Assembly (NCBI GenBank): GCA_002099365.1
Contig: MSED01000008.1
Span: forward strand, 806,001 to 870,000
Source: Phialophora verrucosa
Lineage: Eukaryota > Ascomycota > Eurotiomycetes > Chaetothyriales > Herpotrichiellaceae
Length of the DNA: 64,000 nt
Reading direction: 5' to 3'
Both the position numbers and the translations under genes were made by a program. The notes beneath the pieces were generated by a model. It did no database searches. It was given only the letters and a program-made list of their open reading frames with translations, and had not been told where the DNA came from. Shown here piece after piece: positions 55,177 through 64,000 of this stretch. Every line of letters begins with the position of its first letter. Within the stretch, counting starts at the first letter, position 1.

Positions 55177-55859
55177 TGAGAGAGACGCATGCATGGCAAG
55201 GATACAGGATACAGTAATGGTAATGTAACATGGGTGCAGGACGGAGAAAAGACCTGCCCTGAACCTGATGATTGGTAGAGTGATGTGCGCGGTCCAGTTG
55301 CCCAAGATTTCCATAATTGCAAGCAAGATTCTTGTCGTCCTGCTCTTCTTACGATGGTTGCTCGTTCGCTGATTCCTTTGTATGGGATCAGACGGGCTCC
55401 TTTCTCGTCGCCGAAGGTCTGTTACAGTAAGAGTCGTTTCATTGGCGCGAGCATCTCCGTTCAATCTCGTGTGGCTACTTTCATGCCATTAGCGGGTGGC
55501 TCTTACTTTCTCCCTGTCGCCGCGCTTTGGTCTTGGATTCCTCTTGATTGCTCCTTCATTGACGTGAAGGTCATTGATTCTCTCTCCGACCCCTTTCTCC
55601 GCGCACTTGGCTGCATGGGACATGATCAGGCGACGAAGCGAGGGGCGATCGAGCTCAAAGGCGACGGACGGGCATTGAGCGGCTTGTGGGTGGTCCATGG
55701 GGTTTGAGTGGGCCTAGTTCTAGGAGTAGGCAAGACAGCCATCTCAGATTCCCTTCTTGCTGGCCAGGCGAGGGGAGATAGGCTTTTTGTTTCGTGTGCA
55801 ATCCCGTTGCAGAATCGTAGGACCGACCATTGATAACATCTTTCCAACGGTGACAAAGC
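55177..55859. other. convergent intergenic region
   Basis: Between the stops of the aspartic protease (plus) and the Acl4-like gene (minus). A 140-codon plus frame at 55285-55707 has no domain and is probably chance. I see mainly 3' UTR sequence. Confidence 0.5.
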
Positions 55860-57227
55860 CTATGTCATTTCCACATCGCCATCGCCAGTTCCAGCCGCGG
55901 GATGGCCCTTGACATCCTCCTCCTCGATTTCGAGCTCGACATCACCGTCCTCGTCCTCCTCTCCGTCCTGTCCGTCCACGTCTTCCCAGGCATCATCGTC
56001 GTCTTCGTCCATTTCACCTTCTGCACCGAGCTCCTTCTTCAAGCCGTCGACCAATTCGATGGCGTGGTCTCGTAACCTCTCGTCGTCATGATATGAAATA
56101 CGGTACAACCTCAGACAGTTCTCTAACCATGTCCTAGCCGTCTGTTGACTCTTTGCTTTCTCTTCAGACGTGATTTCAGGCTTCTGAGAAATGAGGACGT
56201 GGCACCAGCCGCCTAGGTACCAGCACTCCACACTTTGATCATCTTCGCGGACGAGGCCATCCAACACAGAAAGGGCGAGCTGTTCAAGTTGGACTTCCAT
56301 GAGCAGGCGGGCAAGCGACACACGGGTTGCGAAGTCAGGTTTTCGAGCGTCGTCGTCCGATCTGTCCTCACTTTCCATCGCGTCTTTGGCCGTATCGGCG
56401 GATGATGGGGAGCGGAACTCTTGGTGCCAAATATCTAGGCTTCTCTTTAACGCTGTTCTTGCGTCGTCGATCCGCTCCTGGCTGATGCGCACGCTCGCCA
56501 GGGTCTGCAACGCTCCCGCGGCCATGTCTTCAGGACACACAGCCACTGCTTCTGTGACGAGCGCCTCGCACCTCGTCTCGGCGTCGGCTTCCCATGATAG
56601 ATCGGTCATATAGACCTCCGCCATGGCGCACAGGGCATCTGCCAACTTCGCCTTCTTCTCGTCGAGCACCTTCTTGGCGCCTGTCTCACCGTCCCCACTG
56701 ACCGCCTCTTCAAGCACGTCGATCTCATTCCTCAGCACTTCACAGGCTTGTTCAAAGTACCTGATACTCTCCCTCCCGCCTTCTTCGCACAGCTGTGCAA
56801 GCCAGAGCCATGGTTCCGCCGATATTAGTGCCCCATCCTTGTCCATCTGTATTGCTCGAGTGAAATTCCTTCGTGCGGGATCAACATCTCCAAGTGCGAC
56901 TAGTATCTCGGCGGTGAGGACCAATGCGGTAGGTAGCGTGGGTTGTCCCTGAGCGGCTAGGGAGAGGAGCTCTTCGATGTCAATCTCGTCTCCGTTCTGC
57001 GGGGGCTTCTGTCGACGGCGATCTGCTTCGAGTCGTTGGAGGGCCTCTTCCGCGAGTGGCAGGGCGAGTTCGGGTTGTGCTTGTTCAAGTAATTCCGCCG
57101 CTTCGGTCAGGAGGTCTTCTATCGGCTTTTGGGACTTCTTCAGCGGAGACTTTACGAGCGGAGCGGAGTTGGAGCGGAGGATGTCTTTTTGTTGTTGGGT
57201 GTGACTTTTCGTCTTTGTCTTCGCCAT
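55860..57227 (-). CDS. TPR protein, Acl4-like ribosomal-protein assembly chaperone
   Basis: A single exon on the minus strand of 455 aa from ATG at 57227. The N-terminus is basic (MAKTKTKSHTQQQKDILRS). An all-helical region with several degenerate TPR-like pairs follows: ELLEQAQPELALPLAEEALQ, LTAEILVALGDVDPARRNF, LASVRISQERIDDARTAL and LARLLMEVQLEQLALSVL. The C-terminus is strongly acidic (EDDDDAWEDVDGQDGEEDED). This design matches Acl4, the dedicated chaperone that captures newly made ribosomal protein L4 and escorts it to the nucleus. An acidic tail is common in such escort proteins. The assignment rests on architecture and remembered similarity of fungal TPR proteins, so another TPR role remains possible. 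Confidence 0.78.
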   Translation of the reverse strand: MAKTKTKSHTQQQKDILRSNSAPLVKSPLKKSQKPIEDLLTEAAELLEQAQPELALPLAEEALQRLEADRRRQKPPQNGDEIDIEELLSLAAQGQPTLPTALVLTAEILVALGDVDPARRNFTRAIQMDKDGALISAEPWLWLAQLCEEGGRESIRYFEQACEVLRNEIDVLEEAVSGDGETGAKKVLDEKKAKLADALCAMAEVYMTDLSWEADAETRCEALVTEAVAVCPEDMAAGALQTLASVRISQERIDDARTALKRSLDIWHQEFRSPSSADTAKDAMESEDRSDDDARKPDFATRVSLARLLMEVQLEQLALSVLDGLVREDDQSVECWYLGGWCHVLISQKPEITSEEKAKSQQTARTWLENCLRLYRISYHDDERLRDHAIELVDGLKKELGAEGEMDEDDDDAWEDVDGQDGEEDEDGDVELEIEEEDVKGHPAAGTGDGDVEMT

Positions 57228-58393
57228 CCTGGCTGCAGCTTGGTTTGCAGAGTGCTTTGACGTTGGTCGGGATAAATATCGACGATAGAAGAGCAGTCAA
57301 TGCAGTTTCTCGGTCGTCGTTGTCTTCGCTGCAGGCTCGTTGGATGTTTTCGAAACTTTTTAGATGTGGGGTTGCATGAAAGGAAGGTTCACCGAGTTCA
57401 GCCTCGTCTTGTTCGATTGCGAGGCTGAGATTACGATAAATGGAGGAATGTACGGAATACGCGAGCACCAAAGAAACGGGAGGTACGGAGTAGTCGCTGA
57501 AGCACGGCATGTTTTCAACTTATGTTGGTAGGAGATCGACTCCATCTGACGGGCAAGCCAGAACAGAAGAAGAGAAGATTGATCCGTCGTCAAGCTCGAC
57601 CTTTGAAAACAAGAATCGAAGATCTTCCCTCTCAATCTACAATCATCGCTAGCTGGATTGGATAGCTGCGGAAAGGTTGCCCAGTCTTGCGATCACCTGC
57701 GTTTGCGTTATCGCCCGAAATTCAGGCATGAGCGCAATGCAGTCCCGGATGTCACTCCTGGCTACTGGAAGGAACCCTCCGAAGTAATAAGAAGATCTCT
57801 TGAAGCCAGTGATATCTGAGTCTGGCACTTGAATGGTGGGCTCCCAGTAAAGGTTGAATGTTGGTACCTCGATGACCACTACGACAGCTTGCTCCCAGAG
57901 AGCCATCCTTTCGTGCGAGCCATTGATCCATTTGCGTGTGAGCCCTGCGCGGATTCAAGCCATCCCCCCGGACAAGTTTCCATCATCTATAAGCCATGGT
58001 TCCCTGCGTTGGAAAGCCGAAGCCAGGAGGCAGATATGGCAGGAAGGCAAACTCTCGGTCGGGACAGGCGTTCAGTTAAAATCGACAGGGCAGTTTAAAT
58101 AGCCATCGAGCTTACTCATTCTGGTTAGCGGCTTCGTTTATCGATAGCGCGGCCGGCACGCCCGCTCCAGCCAGTAACTTGGTAAATCCCGCATCTTGCA
58201 GATGCTCTTCCTCTAACATTCCGATATGCGAAGCATATATCGTCTTAATTAATACCGAGAGTCCCGCTGCAATGGCGATGCGGCTGCAACAATCTCTCGC
58301 AGCGGAATTGGACTAGAGAAGTTCACCCAACGCTCGCAAGGTGTTTCATACACCTACACCAGGATCAAGTAGTCGATACGGGGGGAGCGGAGG
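57228..58393. promoter_or_regulatory. divergent region between Acl4-like gene and Zn2Cys6 regulator
   Basis: 1.17 kb upstream of both genes. It holds a small minus-strand frame (57649-57906, listed separately). The remaining sequence shows no coding signal. Confidence 0.4.
57649..57906 (-). CDS. possible small protein or 3' exon, unknown
   Basis: An 85-codon frame from ATG (MALWEQAVVVVIEVPTF) to a stop at 57649. Its composition is protein-like, with alternating hydrophobic and polar residues (SSYYFGGFLPVARSDIRD, a helix-like MPEFRAITQTQVIARL). No domain recognised. It could be a stand-alone small gene in the promoter of the Acl4-like gene or chance. Confidence 0.25.
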   Translation of the reverse strand: MALWEQAVVVVIEVPTFNLYWEPTIQVPDSDITGFKRSSYYFGGFLPVARSDIRDCIALMPEFRAITQTQVIARLGNLSAAIQSS

Positions 58394-61102
58394 ATGGAGA
58401 CCGAAGCCGATTGGGCCCAACTATCGTCCGTCGCAAGAGCAAAGCGTCGCTCGCGAGTTCGGTCTGCCTGCCAAAGATGTAGGAGGCAAAAGCTCAAGGT
58501 GGGTCAGGCAGATCCCATGTGGCATACGTCCTCACGTATCGGCTGGACAGTGTGACCAAGAACGACCATGTTCGTTATGTCTGAGGTCCGAAGTTCCTTG
58601 CATCTCGGAAACACGGCAAAGGTTCGTTCAGTCTATGCACTCTTGGGCAATGAACCCCGGATTTGACGCTGAGAAAACCTTCTGTGCACGCCAGGCGCAA
58701 CAAGATTCCAAGGTTACATTCACCAGTGGCAGAGAACGAGGCCATCGAGAACCAGAGCGAATCTATACCCCCCCCGTCCCTTCCTGTCGAGAGTGTTTCC
58801 CCGCAGTCTCGTTTCAGCCATGGCGAAGACCAAGAGAGCACTTCTACGCCTGGTCGACAAACGAGCACACCACAGAGGGTCAAGGCGCCGGTCAGCTTCG
58901 ACCGACTTTCAGCAACGGACCCCGAGGCCTTCAACCAGAGGATTTCTTCCGCAGGATTGACGCAGGAGGTTGGGCTTTCCATTGCGCAGGCGCTCTGTGA
59001 CTAACAGTTGCTCTAGATTATCGACAACTTCAGCCCCGAAACGATCTTGGAGAGTTCCACTTCAGCTCTTCCTGGCGGCATCGGTCATGCTCAAGGAGAT
59101 CTGATCACCGTGGAGCAACTGCTGGGATTCGAACTGCCCTCGAAGAGAGTGGCCGACTACTTCTTGAATATCTACATTGATGCGGTCCATTGGTTCATGA
59201 TGCTGTTTCATGAGCCGACATTTCGCTCGAACTACGAGAGACTCATGGCATCGAGGAGCTTTCCACGGTGCCGCTCGAACGAGGTGATATTCATAGTGCT
59301 GGTTCTGTCCATTGGTGCGCATTATGCTGCGGACGAGGAGGTCCTGCAGAAGTTCCCGACATTTCAATTGAAGACATTCCGAGCACTGTCGCTCAAGAAA
59401 ATCGAAAATAGCCTGCATTCTCTATACGACACGGCCGAACTGGAGTCCGTGCAAGTGTGCTGCCTCTTGGGCTCGTGGTATGTGTATCACGGCCGACCGA
59501 ACCTGGCATTTGTGATTCTTGGCGCTGGATTGAGGTGCGCTCAACTTCTGTTGCTGCACCGAGAATCCGCCTGGAGAGGTGTCTCGGAGATCGCGAAAGA
59601 AGAACGGAGACGGGTCTTCTGGGCTCTCTTCGTCTTCGACCGGTAAGCAGACCGTCTGTTGGGTCTACTTTTGCTGAAACTATTCTAGCTTTGCGGCCAC
59701 GATATTTGGGCGCCCCTGTGGCATCCCCATGGCCGAGATCGACGTTAGAATACCGCAGAACGTCGGCGATACCACGGTCCAACATCCTTCCTTTCGTTCG
59801 AGCGCGACGATGCCGGACGGTACCGTCGAGACCGTCACCGCGTTCTCCTACTTCAAGTTCAAGATCAAGCTGTACCAGATTTCTTCGCCCATCATTGGCG
59901 ACTTGTACTTCCATCGAAGCCGCAGCGTATCAGAGCTGGCCTTCAAAGTTTACCGCATCGATAAAGAGCTGTCCGACTTCTGCAGCGCGCTGCCACCGGA
60001 ACTGAAGCTCGATGATCTGTTCCGCAACCCCGGCGAGAAAGTCACGCCCAGAACCCGCCCGTTCATGCTCCAAGCTCTGGCCCTGCAGATCGCCTACGAC
60101 AACGTCCAAATCCTGCTCCACCGCCCGCTGCTGTCCCAAGACCTGCGCAACTACAAGACACATGCAGAGCTTCCGGACCCCGACCGCATCTTGTACTCGC
60201 CCGACCAGAGCAACATCACCAATAGCATCGAGTTATCGTCCCAGCACGTGCACCAGATCCTACTCGCAAGTCGTGACAAATGCTGGGAATCGGCAATCCG
60301 GTCGTCCAAGCTCGGCCAGTACAATCAATGCTTGGTCTCGGCGCGGGACAGCCACGCCGCGGCCTTTCTCGGCATCAACCTCTTCACCGCCGGCATGGTC
60401 CTGTGCGTGGTCGCTCTCTCGCGGCCCTTGTCCTCCGAGGCGCAGATCGCCAAGCAGGCCGTTGCGCGGATCATGTCCCTGTCGCGCTTCCTGTCGGGCA
60501 AGGCCCTCCTCTCTGCACAGACCACCAAGATCCTGAAAGATCTCGTCCGCCTGGTCGGCGAGAAGGAAATCAAAGCCATGCTTGCGGAATCGGAAATGGC
60601 ACAAAACCCGCCGCCTCACTCTTCTGGCGGCCCGAGAAGCAGAGACACGGCCACAGGCAGAGACAGAGACAGAGATGCGGAGGACACGGCGGGTGTAACC
60701 CCTCGACTACCGTCATTTCTCGCCACCGAGGAAGTAATCCATCTCTCGAGTGTTCCGCCTGGTGGACCCACCGCGTCTGCGCCGTTGAAAGATGAATTCG
60801 GGCTCGCGGGCGTGGTGGACGCGGCGCCCTCGCTGATGGACACCTTCGACTTCTCAGGGCTCGAGAACTTGGATTTCAATAACGGGCTGTCGATCGTGCA
60901 GCAGGCGATGTTCCCGGAGATGGTACCCCCGGATGTGGGTGCGTCAACGAATGACGGCTCGGTGCCGCGAAATGACGGTCAGTATAATGCGGACCAGGCA
61001 TATCTCTATCAGGCTGGCGGCGACAACGGTCTACAGGCCGATGATTTTAGCATGATGAACTCGGTGGGACAGACTTGGCTTTGGGATTCAGTTTCTTGGT
61101 AA
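58394..61102 (+). CDS. Zn2Cys6 fungal-specific transcription factor
   Basis: Five exons: 58394-58498, 58551-58621, 58695-58968, 59017-59642 and 59689-61102, giving 829 aa with consistent phases. The start METEADWAQLSSVARAK leads into KRRSRVRSACQRCRRQKLKC and CDQERPCSLCLRSEVPC, a C-X2-C-X6-C-X5-C-X2-C-X6-C cluster (residues 26-52) split by an intron before the third Cys. A Ser/Pro-rich linker follows. The fungal regulator middle domain includes YIDAVHWFMMLFHEPTF, GLRCAQLLLLHRES, RRRVFWALFVFDRF and ATIFGRPCGIPMAEID. The C-terminus is Asp/Ser-rich with an Arg/Asp repeat (TGRDRDRDAED) and ends in an aromatic WLWDSVSW. It is a nuclear regulator with unknown targets. Its stop is only 124 bases from that of the convergent uL2m gene. 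Confidence 0.92.
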
Positions 61103-61226
61103 TGCGAGCTTGGTCTCTCGCTGACGACTCGACCTGAAAGAAAGAAGCTATTCGTAATGGTAGACAAACTGCGTCTCGAACCCGAAGATCGACGAAATAG
61201 GTATTGGTACAAGCTAGCATCTATGT

Positions 61227-62509
61227 CTATGCGTAACCCCTTCTCCGGCGGCCTTGGTTCCTTGGACGTTGCGTAACGACCAAGGGATTGATCTTGTGCT
61301 TGTCCCTCGTCTTGTATCCGGATTTGGCCTGGCGAGAGTCAGCTAACATCCAACGACACAGAAGGTACAAGCAGCACCTTGGCAGATATAACTTACCGGA
61401 ATGCCCCAAGGGCTGACGGGAATGCGGTTACCCTTGGATTTACCTCGACCACCACCGTGAGGATGATCTGATGCATTCATGGCCAACCCACGAACAGTGG
61501 GTCGAATGTTCAGCCATCTTGACCTTCCAGCTTTACCAAGCGAGGTGTACTTGAAGTTGACGTTGCTCGCAACACCGATAGTTGCGACGGCATCCTTGTC
61601 GATTAGTCGAACTTCGCCGCTGGAGAGCTTGACTGTAACGTAGTTGGCGGCCTTTTCGAATTTCCTCAGCTGGTCCATGGTCAAAGTCGATAGATCGAAG
61701 TTTCGGACGTCACCAAAGATTTTGATCATTTCCTTCTGCACCGTGTCCTCTCCCTTGCCGACGACGATTCCATGGGTGCCTGCGCTACGGCATATCTTCC
61801 CGATCTCGCCTTTCGAAGGAGTGATGTTGAAGATGGGTGTCCCGACAGGAATCATGCCCAATTGTAGACAATTGCCCCTGTGGGCAGTCTTAGACGCTAG
61901 GACTCCCTGGTCCATGTGGCCGCCCATTTCATCGATCAGCTCCTGTGGTAGTCCCGACCTGTAGCTCTCAACCGTGTCACCCGCTCGTAGACCCTCGGCT
62001 GCAAGAATATAGCTCTTCTCCCCAGTCTGCAAGCTCTTTACTAACGCGATGTGAGCAGTCCGGCCTGGATCGTGCTCAATTCTCTCGACGAGATGTTTAC
62101 CGCCTGCGTTCCTTGCGAAATCAACAATACGTATCCTCCTCTTATGCCCGCCTCCTCGGTGCCTCACAACGACATGACCTGTGTGATTCCGACCACCCTT
62201 TCCATGGCCCTTCTTCGGGAATGTGAGAGGGAAGTGAGGTCGACCTTTCCATATGTGTTCGTTCAATGGGCGGATCAGATGTCGAATGCCAGGTGTTCGA
62301 GGGGTGTACCGCCGTAGTCTCACGTCGAACTTTGAGAGCGCATTCCGGTTGTCGGCTTGTGCCAGCGGCAGGTCTGCCGGAGGAGAATCTGCTATCGAAG
62401 GACTTGGGTGTAGGGGGTCAACGACCTGTGCATATGATCGCCGTAGAGCAGGAGCGCGGTATTGACAGTTCTTGCACAGCGACCGAAGTGGTATTCGTGG
62501 CTGCAGCAT
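61227..62509 (-). CDS. mitochondrial large-subunit ribosomal protein uL2m
   Basis: Two exons on the minus strand, 62509-61397 and 61328-61227, with a 68-nt intron (GTAAGT..GCCAG), giving 404 aa. The ATG at 62509 (MLQPRIPLRSLCKNCQYR) opens an Arg-rich mitochondrial presequence. The bacterial-type L2 fold follows: KGHGKGGRNHTGHVVVRHRG, GGGHKRRIRIVDF, VERIEHDPGRTAHIALV, then the C-terminal domain with RAGDTVES, GMIPVGTPIFNI, AGTHGIVVGKGED, and the peptidyl-transferase-proximal VRGLAMNASDHPHGGGRGKS containing the invariant His-Pro-His-Gly-Gly-Gly. The second exon supplies the basic tail (SGYKTRDKHKINPLVV). It belongs to the mitoribosomal large subunit. Confidence 0.95.
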
Positions 62510-62859
62510 CTTGCACAGCTGCCAAAAGAAGCTGTTCAAGGTCGACTCTGAAGACAGAAGACAGAAGCCCAGTCTCCTCGACGCCGCCAATCGAGCGATT
62601 GCACAATTGATTGAACGTGTCGAGCTCCGAATTTCTGCCCAGATGCAACATAAATTGACCAATCGGCAAACGTTCCTGCTTAATTCAACGCCAGCCAAAT
62701 AGAGGCAAGCGCAGCCTTACTTTAATGCCCCCTGCTGCTTTCCCGTCGATCACTCACATCCAGGCTTCTTTCACTCTGTCAAGGGCACATTATTTCACTT
62801 AAATTTCATCTTTGCCTCTTCATCTTCAACTACAACTTGTCTTTCCGTTGCTCATCTAT
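62510..62859. promoter_or_regulatory. bidirectional promoter, uL2m / unknown gene
   Basis: 350 bases between two start codons on opposite strands, with a CT-rich, A-poor stretch near 62755-62850. No other gene is seen. Confidence 0.4.
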
Positions 62860-63902
62860 ATGTCAATGGTTTCGACAAAGATAATGGCTAACGAGATGGA
62901 AGAGATGAAAGAACTCCAAGGTTTGATCTAATATTAAGATGGCCGTCACGCGCGGGACTAATGACTTTCAGACTCAGATCGCCATGGCGACCACCTGCGC
63001 TCCCATGGTACTGACCAATCACAGGACAAAAATTGCTTATCAGGACATCAGGCATCTTCAGTCAAGAGACGCAAGCAAGGACAGTATTCCCAGACTGTCG
63101 CTCCATATCCCCAGCCATCACTGTTAGCAGCAATCCGACACAAAGCATCAACCGCTCTCCAAGAAGCTTTGAAATGGCCGCAAGCAAGAATTCCGAAATG
63201 GGCAGTGGCCAGGGAGTCCCAAGGGGAGGGAGAGGCCACTGCTTCAAAATCTACAGGGCTTCAGCCTTCATTGCTGGTTTCAGGGTCTACTCACTCTGAG
63301 CACAGCGCAGGTCTTGGAACTGCTGAATCAGTAGAAGAAACTCCAGTGTCTGGATCTACATGTCTTCAACCTTCATTGCCCACCTCACCATTTAGTCCAG
63401 CAGTTGATGAGATTAAGGAAGAGACCCGGGTATTAGAATCCACTGTATGTCAAAATCCGTCCTCCAGCTTGTCAGTTAGTCCCTCGACAGACTGCATCAG
63501 TGAAACAGCTGGTGAGAAAAACAAACTATCCATTCGACTCAAAGGTACGTCCATTCTTGGCAGTTGAGGTGAGCACTCTCAAGTCTTGCAGATCCGTGCA
63601 TCGATCCATCTTCGACGGAAGACTGGCTGTCTGATGGCGAGATCGATGAGACGAGCCTGGAAACACGTCAAGCGCAGTGGACCCCAAGTCTTCAACTCAC
63701 TCGCGAAGCAAAAGAAGCTCAGACGCGAGACCGCATTCCTACTGTCGTGTCAACCCATCGGGAACCACCACGAGGACCTCGCAAAGAACAACAATTCCAC
63801 CGCCAAACTCCCCGGGGGCCTCGGCGACACCAGCCATTCAATCAGCAACCGCCACCTGGACCTCGTCAACAGCATCTAATGGTCAGACCTGGGTTTGTGT
63901 AG
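62860..63902 (+). CDS. unknown protein with Pro-Arg-Gly repeats, 3' end uncertain
   Basis: Three exons that keep one frame: 62860-62920, 62972-63544 and 63592-63902 (GTTTGA..TTTCAG and GTACGT..TTGCAG introns), giving 314 aa if it ends at the first stop. It starts MSMVSTKIMANEMEEMKEL. The middle is Ser/Thr/Glu-rich with a basic patch (SSVKRRKQGQ) and a helix (AAIRHKASTALQEALKWPQ). The C-terminal part contains DWLSDGEIDE and three spaced PRGPR / PPGPR units within a Gln/Arg-rich stretch (EPPRGPRKEQQ). I recognise no domain. A different frame stays open past the stop to the window end (HDFLDYAVLIGRQAPRED), so the true gene may continue through another intron or the stop may be a frameshift. Confidence 0.65.
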
Positions 63903-64000
63903 CCACTGGAGAAGCCATCTTCATGACTTTCTGGATTATGCAGTGCTGATCGGACGACAGGCCCCAAGAGAAGATGAACCTCTGTCATTTCTACAACTTC

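Noticed and set aside
54928..55464. 178-codon minus frame overlapping the protease 3' end
   Set aside because: Most of it is antisense to the conserved C-terminus of the protease, and it has no domain.

Overview
This window is genomic DNA from a filamentous ascomycete (Pezizomycotina). The evidence is the many short spliceosomal introns (mostly 42-100 nt, GT..AG, with CTAAC/CTGAC-type branch sites), the moderate GC content, and the gene content: two Zn2Cys6 regulators, two cytochromes P450 (one CYP52-like), an RTA1-family membrane protein and a sugar-porter MFS protein. I cannot name the genus. Exon boundaries below were read by eye from splice signals. Every multi-exon model reported above 0.5 confidence keeps one reading frame across all its junctions.

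Layout. 1.6-3.7 kb: PH-domain protein with a long repetitive tail. 5.2-7.6 kb (minus): large disordered protein. 9.0-10.1 kb (minus): RTA1-like 7-TM protein. 11.8-13.4 kb: acyltransferase-3 membrane enzyme. 13.8-16.0 kb: a head-to-head pair, Kgd4/YMR-31 (mitochondrial 2-oxoglutarate dehydrogenase subunit) and Mediator subunit Med18. 16.3-18.5 kb: bifunctional polynucleotide kinase/3'-phosphatase. 21.8-23.3 kb: conserved fungal protein of unknown function. 25.5-36.6 kb: accessory block with a P450 and an MFS transporter transcribed divergently, then a decayed sugar-transporter pseudogene, then a Zn2Cys6 regulator. 36.6-40.4 kb: gene-poor, with one uncertain gene and a minisatellite. 40.4-43.3 kb: C2H2 protein and a small probably N-myristoylated protein. 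46.0-48.8 kb: eIF3h and a mitochondrial carrier, head to head. 49.6-55.2 kb: NmrA-like oxidoreductase, CYP52-like P450 and secreted aspartic protease. 55.9-62.5 kb: Acl4-like ribosome-assembly chaperone, a second Zn2Cys6 regulator and mitochondrial ribosomal protein uL2m. 62.9 kb to the edge: an unknown gene whose end is uncertain.

How it fits together. Housekeeping genes (Med18, Kgd4, PNKP, eIF3h, Acl4, uL2m) alternate with accessory genes. The 25.5-36.6 kb P450/transporter/regulator block is the best candidate for a small co-regulated metabolic cluster, although it has no visible backbone synthase. I saw no rRNA, convincing tRNA, intact transposon or CRISPR array.
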